A stretch of 23,435 nucleotides of DNA from Eutrophocola sp964490145 (GCA_964490145.1 CAZBBS010000045.1:1-23435), one strand, 5' to 3'; counted from the first letter of the stretch, positions 7,663 to 16,787 are shown. The notes: generated by a model from the sequence alone, not told the origin. Translations and numbers: made by a program.

Positions 7663-9231
7663 ATGAAGAAGCCATTTACCGCCAATATCCTGAGCAGATT
7701 TTTTCTGATTCCGCTGGCCTGTTTTGCCATGTCGGCCATGGGCAGTGATGAATTTTTTCGGGCAGCGGAAAAGGGACAGGTTGATAAACTGAGGTCCATG
7801 CTGGCGCAGGGCGTTGATGTGGACGTTCGGCGCAACGATGGCAGCACTGCCCTGCACTGGGCCGTTATGCGGGATCAGGACAAGGTTGTTCGCCTGCTGA
7901 TGGATGCCGGCGCTGACCCGCTGCTGCTCAATCGCAATGGCATTTCCCCTCTGTTTCTGGCTGCCCAGAATGGCAGCAGGGATGTCGTGCAGCTTTTGCT
8001 TTCTGCTGGTGCCGATCCCAACACACTGTCGGAAAGTGGTGAGACCATCCTGATGACGGCAGCCCGAACCGGCAAGACCGATGTTGTTGAATTGCTGCTC
8101 GAGCATGGTGCCCTTGTGGATGCCCGTGATCCTGATTTCAGGCAAACCGCCCTGATGGTGGCTGTCCGTGAAGGACATGCCGACGTGGTTCATACGCTGC
8201 TCCGATACGGGGCTTCTGTGGATGCCCGAACCCGTGTGGGTGACACGCCTGTTTATCTGCCTCCCTGCAAGGGCACGGGATGCGGCTCTGAAGGTGTTGG
8301 CATCAATCGCAGTGGTGTACCGCACCGGGGAGAACGCTTTGATGCCAAGGGTGGCATGACTTCCCTGTTGTATGCTGCCCGTGATGGACAGGTGATGGCT
8401 GCCCGATTGCTGCTGGAAAACGGTGCCGATCTGGAAGTCAGCGAAGCCAATGGAATTACGCCGCTGTTGATGGCTCTGCTGAACAACCAGCTGGAGGTTG
8501 CCGATATGCTGCTGGATTTCGGTGCCCAGGTGAATGTGGAGGATTTTTACGGACGCTCCCCACTGTTCGCTGCAGTCGATTACCGTAACCTGGACATGAA
8601 TAGTGATATCGAGGACGACCCCCAGGATAATCGTGTCGACAGAGAGCCCATACTGGGCATGATCCAGCGGCTTATTGATGCAGGTGCCGACGTCAACGCC
8701 CGCACCAGGGAGTGGCCGCCCGAGAAGAAATGGCTGTATACCCTCAACGATGTGTCCTGGGTAGATATGACAGGACAGACGCCTTTTATCCGTGCTTCCG
8801 CCGCCGGCGATATTCCTGTCATGAATATGCTGCTGGAAGCAGGTGTCGACCCCAATATCACCACCTATGAAGGCACCTCGGCCCTGATGGCGGCCGCAGG
8901 GGTCAACTGGACTGTTGCACAAACCTATACGGTTTCTGAAGAAGCACTGCTTGAAGCCGTCAAGATGAATCTGGCCCTGGGGCAGGATATCAATGCCACG
9001 AACTCCATGGGGCTGACCCCGCTGCTGGGCGCAGCCAATCGGGGAGCCAATCACATCATCCGCTACCTGGTATCCCAGGGTGCCAGACTGGACGTGGAAG
9101 ATGCTGTCGGACGCACTCCTTTGCGCTGGGCAGAAGGGGTTTTCCTGGCAGCTGTTGGCGCTGAACAAAAACCGGAAACCATTGCGTTATTGAAGTCCCT
9201 GATGGATGAGAAGGGTATTGCGTATGAATAA
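7663..9231 (+). CDS. Exported ankyrin-repeat protein
   Basis: A 522-residue protein with a Sec signal peptide (MKKPFTANILSRFFLIPLA...) and then about eleven to twelve ankyrin repeats to the C-terminus. Examples are GSTALHWAVMRDQDKVVRLL, GISPLFLAAQNGSRDVVQLL and GITPLLMALLNNQLEVADML. Ankyrin repeats bind proteins and give no catalysis, so it is probably a periplasmic scaffold. Two repeats are interrupted by insertions: one after the fifth repeat contains PPCKGTGCGS, and one around residues 305-320 is acidic (DIEDDPQDN). The start is uncertain: GGGGGAG at 7641-7647 suits TTG 7651 better, while ATG 7663 gives a classic MKK signal. The stop overlaps the start of the DUF1592 gene by 8 bases (ATGAATAA), so translation is probably coupled and the two proteins may act together. 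Confidence 0.85.
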   Translation: MKKPFTANILSRFFLIPLACFAMSAMGSDEFFRAAEKGQVDKLRSMLAQGVDVDVRRNDGSTALHWAVMRDQDKVVRLLMDAGADPLLLNRNGISPLFLAAQNGSRDVVQLLLSAGADPNTLSESGETILMTAARTGKTDVVELLLEHGALVDARDPDFRQTALMVAVREGHADVVHTLLRYGASVDARTRVGDTPVYLPPCKGTGCGSEGVGINRSGVPHRGERFDAKGGMTSLLYAARDGQVMAARLLLENGADLEVSEANGITPLLMALLNNQLEVADMLLDFGAQVNVEDFYGRSPLFAAVDYRNLDMNSDIEDDPQDNRVDREPILGMIQRLIDAGADVNARTREWPPEKKWLYTLNDVSWVDMTGQTPFIRASAAGDIPVMNMLLEAGVDPNITTYEGTSALMAAAGVNWTVAQTYTVSEEALLEAVKMNLALGQDINATNSMGLTPLLGAANRGANHIIRYLVSQGARLDVEDAVGRTPLRWAEGVFLAAVGAEQKPETIALLKSLMDEKGIAYE

Positions 9232-11563
9232 TCGTGCCGGACGCCGTCCTTCAGGCAGGAAGGCGATAGGTCGGAGGGTGAATGCTCTTGTTGCTGGCGT
9301 TGCCCTGGCCATTCCCTGTCTGCTCCAGGCACAGGGTGCGGCAATCAAGGATAGTCACATAGAGCTGCTCGACCAGTATTGCAGTGAGTGCCATAACTTC
9401 GAGGACTTTTCCGGCGGCCTGGCTTTCGAGCTGCTCGACACCGGAAATCTGCTGACAGATGCCGAAACCTGGGAAAAGGTCCTGCTCAAACTCAAGGCAG
9501 GGATGATGCCGCCCCTGGGCAAGGATCGACCTGATGAAAATCAACTGCACAGTTTTGTCAGCGACCTGGGCAGCAGTATCGATGCTGCCTGGAAAGGGCA
9601 GCCTGATGTGGGAGCTCCATTACTGCATCGTATGAACCGGGTCGAGTACCAGAATGCCATTCGCGACCTGCTGGATTTGCCTGTCAATGCGGCCCAGATG
9701 TTTCCGCCGGACAGTTCCAGCGAAGGTTTTGACAACATGGCCAGCGTGTTAAGTGTGTCGCCAGCCCTGATGCAGGCCTATATTTCAGCCGCCAATAAAG
9801 TCAGCCGTCTTGCGGTGGGTGATATGACCACCAGCATGACAACCAATACGTTTCGTGCCGGGCAGCAGGACCAGTCTTTCCATCTTGACGGCATGACGCT
9901 GGGTACCCGAGGCGGTGTCACCTTCGAACATGTCTTTCCCCTGGATGCCGACTACGAATTTACGATTGCCAGAACAGGGGCCAACGCGGCGTTCTCCCTG
10001 GATCCGGTCGGCATTGAGGATCCCGTGGAACTGGTCATTGACGGTGAACGCGTTGCCTTGTTCCCGGCAGGAGCGCCTGCAAGAACAACGCTTTCAATAT
10101 CCGCTGGCCCCCATGTGGTTGAGGCCGCTTTTGTCAAAACCCAGTCACCTCTGGGAGTGGATGACCTGCATAATGTCTGGTCCAACAGTACGATGCTGCG
10201 CTCCGTGGCCATTAATGGCCCCGTCAACCCCACAGGCCCGGGTGTCACACCAAGCCGGAATAAAATTTTTATCTGCTCACCTATGCAAACAGACAGCGAG
10301 GAAATTTGCGCTTATGACATCCTGAAAAACCTGGCTTACCGGGCCTATCGCCGGCCGGTGACCGAAAAAGCCATGGATACCCTGATGACCTTTTACAGGG
10401 ATGGTCGTGAGTTGCGGGATTTTGATACAGGCATCCAGTATGGTCTGGCCAGGATACTGGTGGATCCCCGGTTTATTTTCCGTTTTGAGGAAGAGCCGGA
10501 ACAAACGGGAAGCGGCTCCAGTTTTGCGTTGACCGACTTTGAACTGGCGTCACGACTGTCATTTTTTATCTGGAGCTCCATTCCGGACGATGAACTTCTC
10601 GGTCTTGCTGAAACCGGCAAGCTTTCATCTCCCCGCGTTCTGGAACAGCAGATCCAGCGCATGCTGCAGGATGCCAGGGCTGAAGCCCTGGTGAAAAATT
10701 TTGCATCCTCCTGGTTGTCCCTCAAGCAACTGGATAATGTAAATCCGGTTTCCGAGGAATTCGATGGCAGCCTTAAGGAGGCCATGCGCCGGGAAACCGA
10801 ACTGCTGCTTGAATCCGTGATTCTGGAGGACCGTCCAATCCTTGAGTTGCTGACGGCGGACTACACGTTTGTGAATGAGCGCCTGGCCAGGCATTACGGG
10901 ATTCCCAATATCCGGGGCAGCCATTTCCGTAAAGTGGACATGAGCAACACCAGTCGTCATGGCCTGTTGGGCCATGGCAGCATCCTGACCATAACGTCGG
11001 CACCAAACAGGACGTCCCCGGTTATTCGCGGTGCATGGATCATGGATCACCTGCTGGGAACACCACCTCCGCCACCACCGCCCGGGGTTGAGATTAATCT
11101 GGATACCAGGCCGGCTCCGGGTGAAGCACCGTCCACCATGCGCCAGCGCCTGGAGCAGCATCGTGTTGACCCTTCGTGTTCAGCGTGCCATAACATGATG
11201 GATCCCATCGGCTTTGCCCTGGAAAATTTCGATCCCGTTGGCAAATATCGTGAACAAACCGATGGGGGCAGGGTGGATGCCAGTGGTGTATTCTGGGATG
11301 GATCCGATTTTGCTGGTCCTTCGGGACTGTACGAGATCCTGATGGCGCGCAGCGACCTGTTTGTCGAGAATTTCATCGAAAAATTGATGACATACAGCCT
11401 CGGGCGTAAAGTGGAATACTATGATATGCCCGTTGTCCGGGCGGTGGTCCGTGCAACCGAAGACGAGGATTATCGTTTCAGTGCCCTGGTCAGGGAAATT
11501 GCCCTGAGCAACACCTTTACGCATCGGATGAAAGCAGACGCAGCAGAGACCGCAAGTCGTTAA
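9224..11563 (+). CDS. Diheme DUF1587/DUF1595/DUF1592/DUF1588/DUF1585 protein, exported
   Basis: A 779-residue exported protein with the architecture known as planctomycete cytochrome plus DUF1592-type domains; the biochemical role is undetermined. After the signal region comes a heme-binding CSECH (Cys53, Cys56, His57), then a DUF1587-like segment (LHRMNRVEYQNAIRDLLDLP). A beta-rich possible carbohydrate-binding-type region follows (~225-345). DUF1595 (LAYRAYRRPVT), DUF1592 (LTDFELASRLSFFIWSSIPD), DUF1588 (GHGSILTITSAPNRTSPVIRG and a seven-Pro run, a family trait) and DUF1585 come next. A second CSACH (Cys652, Cys655, His656) lies in the C-terminal part. ATG 9224 with AAGGG 8 nt upstream is chosen over ATG 9206. 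It overlaps the ankyrin gene and precedes DUF1552, the usual family partner. A redox role at the cell envelope is inference. Confidence 0.87.
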   Translation: MNNRAGRRPSGRKAIGRRVNALVAGVALAIPCLLQAQGAAIKDSHIELLDQYCSECHNFEDFSGGLAFELLDTGNLLTDAETWEKVLLKLKAGMMPPLGKDRPDENQLHSFVSDLGSSIDAAWKGQPDVGAPLLHRMNRVEYQNAIRDLLDLPVNAAQMFPPDSSSEGFDNMASVLSVSPALMQAYISAANKVSRLAVGDMTTSMTTNTFRAGQQDQSFHLDGMTLGTRGGVTFEHVFPLDADYEFTIARTGANAAFSLDPVGIEDPVELVIDGERVALFPAGAPARTTLSISAGPHVVEAAFVKTQSPLGVDDLHNVWSNSTMLRSVAINGPVNPTGPGVTPSRNKIFICSPMQTDSEEICAYDILKNLAYRAYRRPVTEKAMDTLMTFYRDGRELRDFDTGIQYGLARILVDPRFIFRFEEEPEQTGSGSSFALTDFELASRLSFFIWSSIPDDELLGLAETGKLSSPRVLEQQIQRMLQDARAEALVKNFASSWLSLKQLDNVNPVSEEFDGSLKEAMRRETELLLESVILEDRPILELLTADYTFVNERLARHYGIPNIRGSHFRKVDMSNTSRHGLLGHGSILTITSAPNRTSPVIRGAWIMDHLLGTPPPPPPPGVEINLDTRPAPGEAPSTMRQRLEQHRVDPSCSACHNMMDPIGFALENFDPVGKYREQTDGGRVDASGVFWDGSDFAGPSGLYEILMARSDLFVENFIEKLMTYSLGRKVEYYDMPVVRAVVRATEDEDYRFSALVREIALSNTFTHRMKADAAETASR

Positions 11564-11691
11564 GCTGGCAGGTGTGTGCTAAAAGGCCCCACTGTCAGGA
11601 GCTGTATAAAACAAACCTGAAGGAATCGTTTTTTATTCAGGTAGATTGGTAAGGGAACAATGCCCGGAATCGACAGATTCAGGAGAGAGCC

Positions 11692-13035
11692 ATGTTTTTG
11701 AGCAAGAAACATTTATCCCGACGCACCCTGCTGCGAGGTGCAGGTACTGCTGTTGCCCTGCCTTTGCTGGAATCCATGATTCCTGCAGGCACAGCGATGG
11801 CACAGACGGCTGCCAGTCCGGCAATGCCAAGATTGGGTTGCATCTATATTCCCCATGGCGCCACCATGGCTTACTGGACACCGGAAAAAACCGGTCGTCA
11901 TTTTGAATTCACACCGATCCTGAAGCCGCTGGAACAGTATCGTGACTATCTTACTGTCATCAGTGGCTTGGCCAATGCCCCGGTGGGACCGGAAAAAGGC
12001 GAGGACAGTGGTGGAGCACAAAATCATGAACGGGCAGCGGCAGCCTTCCTTACCGCGGCACATCCCGTCAAGGGTGATCGTGCCTTTGTAGGCAAGTCCT
12101 TTGACCAGGTCGTGGCTGAAGAACTCGGGCAGGATACACCGCTGCCATCTGTTGAGCTGGCCATTGAACCTTCCAACAATACCTGTGGTGACGCCGCCTT
12201 TACCTGTTCCTACCGCAGCACCCTGTCCTGGAAAACACCGACGCTGGGCTTGCCGATGGAGAACAATCCCCAGTTGGTCTTTGAACGTCTGTTCGGTGAT
12301 GGGGCAACGGATGAGCAGCGCCGGGAGCGTCGCCGTCAGTCGGCCAGTCTGCTGGATTCCATCCGTGAAGACGTCGCCAGCCTGAATCTGAAACTGCCCA
12401 ATGCTGACAAATCCAGGCTGAATGAATACCTGGAAGAAGTGCGGGAGATTGAGCGGCGGGTTGCCCTGGTGGATGCCAAGTTATCAGCCGAATCTCTTGA
12501 AGTGCCGGACGCGCCGCGCGGCATCCCGAACGGTTTTGAAAACCACATCAACCTGATGTTTGATTTGCAGGTGCTGGCCTACAAATCCGACATCACCCGT
12601 ATATCCACCTTGATGATGGCGGGGGAGGGCAGCAATGTACGCTTCCCGCGCAGTGGGGTCAGCGAAGGCTTCCACAATGCTTCCCACCATTCCAATGAAC
12701 AGAAAAACAAGGACCAGTTTGCTGTACTGAATAATTATCACATCACGGTGCTCAAAGGCTTTTTCGATAAGCTCGCCGCCACCCCCGATGGTGATGGTAG
12801 CCTGCTGGATCATTCCCTGATCCTGTACGGCAGCAGCATGAGTGACGCCAACGAGCATAATTTTGATCCGCTGCCGGTATTGTTGATGGGTGGCGCCAAT
12901 GGCCTGATTGATGGTGGGCGACACCTGCAGTTTGATCCTCATACGCCGCTGGCAAACCTGTACCTCGGATTGCTGGACAAGCTGGGGATCCATCGTGACA
13001 GTTTTGGAAACAGCAATGGCAGGCTGGATGTCTGA
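11692..13035 (+). CDS. DUF1552 family protein, Tat-exported
   Basis: A 447-residue protein whose N-terminus SRRTLLRGAGTAVALPLLE is a twin-arginine signal, so it should leave the cytoplasm folded, possibly with a bound cofactor or metal. The mature part has the DUF1552 pattern: GCIYIPHGATMAYWTP near the start, then DYLTVISGLAN, SVELAIEPS, and a C-terminal SSMSDANEHNFDPLPVLLMGG. This end resembles that of DUF1501/sulfatase-like proteins, so a hydrolytic alkaline-phosphatase-type fold is possible but unproven. AGGAGAG lies about 4 nt before ATG 11692. It follows the DUF1592 gene after 128 bp that hold a 7-bp inverted repeat (ACCTGAA 11615-11621 with TTCAGGT 11636-11642) but no terminator. DUF1592 and DUF1552 genes recur side by side in planctomycetes, acidobacteria and some gammaproteobacteria. 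Confidence 0.88.
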   Translation: MFLSKKHLSRRTLLRGAGTAVALPLLESMIPAGTAMAQTAASPAMPRLGCIYIPHGATMAYWTPEKTGRHFEFTPILKPLEQYRDYLTVISGLANAPVGPEKGEDSGGAQNHERAAAAFLTAAHPVKGDRAFVGKSFDQVVAEELGQDTPLPSVELAIEPSNNTCGDAAFTCSYRSTLSWKTPTLGLPMENNPQLVFERLFGDGATDEQRRERRRQSASLLDSIREDVASLNLKLPNADKSRLNEYLEEVREIERRVALVDAKLSAESLEVPDAPRGIPNGFENHINLMFDLQVLAYKSDITRISTLMMAGEGSNVRFPRSGVSEGFHNASHHSNEQKNKDQFAVLNNYHITVLKGFFDKLAATPDGDGSLLDHSLILYGSSMSDANEHNFDPLPVLLMGGANGLIDGGRHLQFDPHTPLANLYLGLLDKLGIHRDSFGNSNGRLDV

Positions 13036-13066
13036 TGCAAGCCATAAATAAAACGGCAGGGATACT

Positions 13067-13942
13067 ATGAAAAAAATAGAAGGTATTGCTAAAGGACGGC
13101 TTTTGGCCGTCCTTTTTTTTGCTCTGTTTGCAGCCCCTCTGGCTATCGCCCAGTCCGGGTTGGAACTCGAACAGGTGAGCGGCAAGGTCTGGATGGTCAG
13201 TGGCGGCGGATATGCCAATGTCAGCCTTCTTGCAGGCGAAGGAAAGGCCCTGCTGGTGGACAGCAAGCGTGCAGCCCACGGTGAGGAAATCAGGGCCATG
13301 GCTCGCGAGTTATCAGGGGGTGATGTGGCTTACCTGATTAATGGTCATGTCCATCCCGATCATACCGAAGGCAATGAAGGGTTTGGGCAGGCAGGGGCGA
13401 TCATCATTGCCCATGAGGAAGTGAGAAGAGTGCTGATGGCCGGGCAACGGGGTGGGCCTCCCGCCCCCGAGGCCGCACTTCCCGTTCTCACCATTCCCGA
13501 TAACGGGGAGCTGGTCCTGTATTTCGATGAAGAAGCCGTACGGGTCAGGCATATGCCTGCGGCGCATTCACCGGGCAATGTCATGGTGATCTATGAGCAG
13601 GCCAATGTAATTCACATGGGGGATCTGTACAGTCCTGAGCGTTATCCGGTGATGGCGGGCGGCAGCATAGACGGTTTTATTGCCGCCAATGAAGCGGCGC
13701 TCTCAGAGGCGGATGCAAATACCCGCTTTATTGCCGGCAATGGCGTAGTGACTGGGCCTGAAGACGTACGGGCCTATCTGGCGATGGTTAATACGGTTAA
13801 AAACCGCGTTGCCGGTTTGATCAGGCAGGGTAAATCCCTGGAAGAGGTGTTATCTGCGGCACCCACAAGTGAGTTTGATGGCACATGGGGGGATCCAGGG
13901 CGTTTTTTGCCGGCCTTGTATAATGAGCTTTCAGACAGGTAG
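13067..13942 (+). CDS. Exported metallo-beta-lactamase-fold hydrolase
   Basis: A 291-residue protein with a Sec signal peptide (cleavage near AIAQ, residue 29) and a metallo-beta-lactamase fold. Metal-ligand motifs are HVHPDH (His94, His96, Asp98, His99), AAHSPGN (His167) and HMGD (Asp186). The last ligand, usually His in a PGHG motif, is here Asn in AGNGVV (Asn225), so the second metal site may be altered. The closest pattern is the glyoxalase-II/quinoprotein-relay-like class, which often sits with PQQ dehydrogenases; that link is inference. CAGGGA precedes ATG 13067. It starts 31 bp after the DUF1552 stop and is probably cotranscribed. A perfect terminator-like hairpin lies within codons 9-16 of the signal peptide, which may separate its expression from the upstream genes. 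Confidence 0.85.
   Translation: MKKIEGIAKGRLLAVLFFALFAAPLAIAQSGLELEQVSGKVWMVSGGGYANVSLLAGEGKALLVDSKRAAHGEEIRAMARELSGGDVAYLINGHVHPDHTEGNEGFGQAGAIIIAHEEVRRVLMAGQRGGPPAPEAALPVLTIPDNGELVLYFDEEAVRVRHMPAAHSPGNVMVIYEQANVIHMGDLYSPERYPVMAGGSIDGFIAANEAALSEADANTRFIAGNGVVTGPEDVRAYLAMVNTVKNRVAGLIRQGKSLEEVLSAAPTSEFDGTWGDPGRFLPALYNELSDR
13091..13120 (+). terminator. Terminator-shaped hairpin inside the signal-peptide codons of the metallo-beta-lactamase-fold gene
   Basis: AAAGGACGGC (13091-13100) pairs perfectly with GCCGTCCTTT (13106-13115) around a 5-nt loop, and the T run extends to 13120. This 10-bp stem plus T tract meets the usual definition of an intrinsic terminator, yet it lies 24 nt inside an open reading frame. 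It may end most DUF1552 transcripts, or act as an attenuator that translating ribosomes override. Confidence 0.7.
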
Positions 13943-14266
13943 TTCTGCCTAGTCCCGGGCTTGCTCTGCAAATTTCGAGTCTCACACCCGGGTATATGAG
14001 TTTCTCCTGATTTTCCCTGCAGGGTGGACAGGACGCCCAAAAATACAGTGCAATGCAAATCGATTCGCGGCAGGCGCATCGGGATTGCCGTTCTCCGTTG
14101 AATATTTTTCAAGTGTTCAGGTTAAAATGCCGTATTCATACTTGGGAAAGGAATTCCTTTTTTAGCGGGCGAGAAGATCTGGCACGGATCTTTTCAGATT
14201 GTTTATTGTGTAATTTTTGGATTTATTACGTAAGTCCGGATAAGAACCTGTAAAGCTGTTTACTTC
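13943..14266. other. Gene-free 324-bp stretch before the sensor kinase
   Basis: No credible coding region is seen. Contents are a weak promoter candidate for the kinase (TTGAAT 14098-14103, TAAAAT 14123-14128, spacing 19, longer than usual) and a 14-bp perfect palindrome AAAGGAATTCCTTT (14147-14160). An A/T-rich segment at 14190-14230 could hold another -10 box. No clear terminator for the preceding gene was found. Confidence 0.5.
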
Positions 14267-16757
14267 ATGACTGGCCCAGAACAAGAAAAAACCAGTTCCG
14301 CCTCTGACTCTGCCAAGCCAGGCTCCGGCAAAATGTATAACATTTTGCTTGCCCTGATTCTTGTGGCCAGCGCCATTATCATTACCGTGTTGTTCCAGCA
14401 CTCCGTGCATATGGATCACCTCGATCTCAGTGTACAGGTAGATGAGGGCAGCGAAACACTGCTCTCGGTGTTAAACCCTCCCGAAGCTTATCCCAACCCG
14501 GTACTTGATGAGATTTTTCGTACCCTGAACCAGATCAGGAATGATGCAGTNNNNNNNNNNNNNNNNNNNNNNNNNNNNNNNNNNNNNNNNNNNNNNNNNN
14601 NNNNNNNNNNNNNNNNNNNNNNNNNNNNNNNNNNNNNNNNNNNNNNNNNNCTATTTTCCTTTGGCAGGGAGTACGGGCAGCCAGGTTCTGGTTTCCCGTA
14701 ATATGCATGCAATTTACGATAATGGCGTGGTACCTGAAACGGTGGAGGGACGTCGGGCAGCTGCAAAAGGTGTGGTGATTGCGGCGTCTTACTATTCAGA
14801 TGAAGCAGTTGTTTCTTTTATCCCGGCAATTTACCAGGGAATTGAATCCATATATTTTCCATATACAGACAGTTACCGCAGGGAAGATACCTATCAGGAA
14901 ATCAGGGATGGACTGGCGGCTGGTGACTACCTGGAAATTCCTTTCTCGTTTTATGCCCGCGATAACAAACCTTATATGTCCTTGACCAGGGCAACCCCGG
15001 AGTTGAAATCGGCCTTGCAGACCAATGGGCGCTGGTGGGTTTTGATTCTGGGTACCCTGATTACACTGTGGTTGGCCGGGTTGGTCCTCTGGTACAAGAG
15101 GCAGTCCGTACAGATTATTTCACTGGTGAATTCAAGGACGCGTGATCTGGCCCAGCGTTCAGAAAAATTGCAGGAAGTGAATGTTGCTTTACAGGAAAGT
15201 GAGCAGCGCTACAGGATGCTGGCAGAAAATGTGGATGACGTCATTTATACCCACAACCTGGATGGAATTTGCACCTATGTCAGTCCGTCAGTGCGTCAGC
15301 AGACAGGTTTTTCCATCGATGATTACCTTGGGTATCCTTTCACCAAACACCTCCCACCGGAATCAGCCAAAAGAATAGAGTCCACTTTGGGCATGATCAG
15401 TGGTATGTCCCCTGAAGAGTTCAGGAAAATGCGTGGACACAATGTGGTGGAATGCGAAATTTACTGCAAGGACGGCAGTATCATGCCCATAGAAAACAAG
15501 GTGTCTTTTATTCTGGATGATGAAGGTGCGCCGGCAGGCATTCTCTGTGTCTCCAGGGATATTTCAGAACGTAAAAAATCCGAGCAGGAAAAGCAGGACC
15601 TTGAGGATGCCTATCATCATTCACAGAAAATGGAAGCCATCGGCACCCTGGCTGGCGGCATAGCCCATGATTTCAATAATCTGCTGGCAGGTATTCTGGG
15701 ACATACCGAACTGTTGAAACTCAAACTCTCTGAAAACCAGGATGCGGTAGAGGGTCTTACTGTTATAGAAAACGCCGCTTTACGGGGACGGGACCTGACC
15801 GCCCAGCTGTTGGGCTTTGCGAGAAAGGGGCGCTATCAGGAAGTGGTCGTGGATATCAATAAATCCATCATTGATATATGCGCCCTGATGGAAAGAACCA
15901 CCGACAAGAAAATCAATTTCAAAACCGTGCTCAATGATCAGGCACCGCTGGTTAGTGGTGACCCGGGGCAATTGAACCAGGTAATTCTTAACCTGGCTGT
16001 GAATGCGATTGACGCCATGCCTGATGGTGGCGAGCTGGTCTTTGAAACGACCATCCGGGACCTTAACAATCTCAACTGTGTGATGAATCGCCTTGATGTC
16101 CAGCCTGGTCAATACAGTGTGATCAGCGTGAAGGATACAGGGGTGGGGATGACGCCGGAAATTATGGAGCATATCTTCGAGCCTTTCTTCACCAACAAGG
16201 AGGTGGGTTCTCATACCGGTATGGGGCTGGCAATGGTGTATGGCGTCGCCAAAAACCATGGCGGGACAGTGACAGTTACCAGCAAGGCTGATGAAGGTTC
16301 AGTATTTACCGTTTATCTCCCCCTGGTAGCCAGGAAGCAGCAGGAAGAGGAAGAGAAGGCAGATATGTCTGCAATAGCTACCCGGGAAGGAACGGTTTTT
16401 GTTGTTGATGATGAGAGTCTCATCCGTGATATGGCAAACCGGATGCTGGAGATGATGGGCTGCAAGGTATGTATGGCGGAAGATGGCCTGAAGGCGGTGG
16501 AGTACTATCGTGATCACTGGCAGGATATAGATGTTGTTATTCTGGATATGATCATGCCCAACATGAGTGGTGTTGAATGCCTCCATGAGATGAGAAAGAT
16601 AAATCCTGGTGTGAAAGCCATTTTGACCACGGGGTACAGTCAGGAATCACTTGCGGACAAGATTGAGCAGGATCAGATCCAGGGCTTCCTGCAAAAACCT
16701 TTTAGGATGAAAGATTTTTCAGAGATTGTAGCTTCTACTATAGCGAGGGACGAATAA
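14267..16757 (+). CDS. Hybrid sensor histidine kinase (membrane sensor, PAS, HisKA, HATPase, receiver), split by assembly gap
   Basis: The reading frame before the gap (14267-14550) and the one after it (14651-16757) together make one hybrid kinase. The N-terminus has a transmembrane helix (YNILLALILVASAIIITVLF). Beyond the gap lie the rest of a periplasmic sensor domain, tentatively CHASE-like (RNMHAIYDNG...EGRRAA), and a second transmembrane helix (WWVLILGTLITLWLAGLVLW). A coiled linker, a PAS domain (YRMLAENVDDVIYTHNLDG...), HisKA with phospho-acceptor His (GGIAHDFNN, codon 15666-15668) and HATPase boxes (NLAVNAID, DTGVGM, GMGLAMVYG) follow. The C-terminal receiver has phospho-acceptor Asp in VVILDMIMP (codon 16545-16547) and the conserved Lys in LQKPF. 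The two parts are in different frames only because the gap length is unknown. There is no good ribosome binding site at ATG 14267. No response regulator gene is adjacent and the signal is unknown. Confidence 0.88.
14551..14650. other. Assembly gap (100 N)
   Basis: Exactly 100 N, the conventional placeholder for a scaffold gap of unknown size. It falls inside the sensor domain of the histidine kinase, so the true length and sequence of that domain cannot be known here. Confidence 0.98.
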
Positions 16758-16787
16758 GCCAGAGATGAATGATGTCCCGGTTCGGGT

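Noticed and set aside
7417..9168. Open frame on the minus strand running upstream of dsbA for about 580 codons, antisense to the ankyrin gene
   Set aside because: The ankyrin gene on the other strand has clear repeats and a signal peptide. The antisense translation shows no domain, and dsbA has its own signal peptide and ribosome binding site at 7416.
11065..11090. Run of seven prolines in the DUF1592 protein as a possible novel linker
   Set aside because: A proline run after LLGT is a usual trait of DUF1588 domains.
12484..13299. 271-codon minus-strand open frame across the end of DUF1552 and the start of the MBL-fold gene
   Set aside because: It overlaps two well-supported genes and lacks any domain or signal.
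14541..14650. Apparent frame change within the histidine kinase
   Set aside because: The frame difference is created by the fixed 100-N gap of unknown true length, so it is not evidence of a frameshift or of two genes.
16776..16786. Small CCCG-GTT-CGGG hairpin between the kinase and smpB as a terminator
   Set aside because: Only four base pairs and no proper T tract on either strand.
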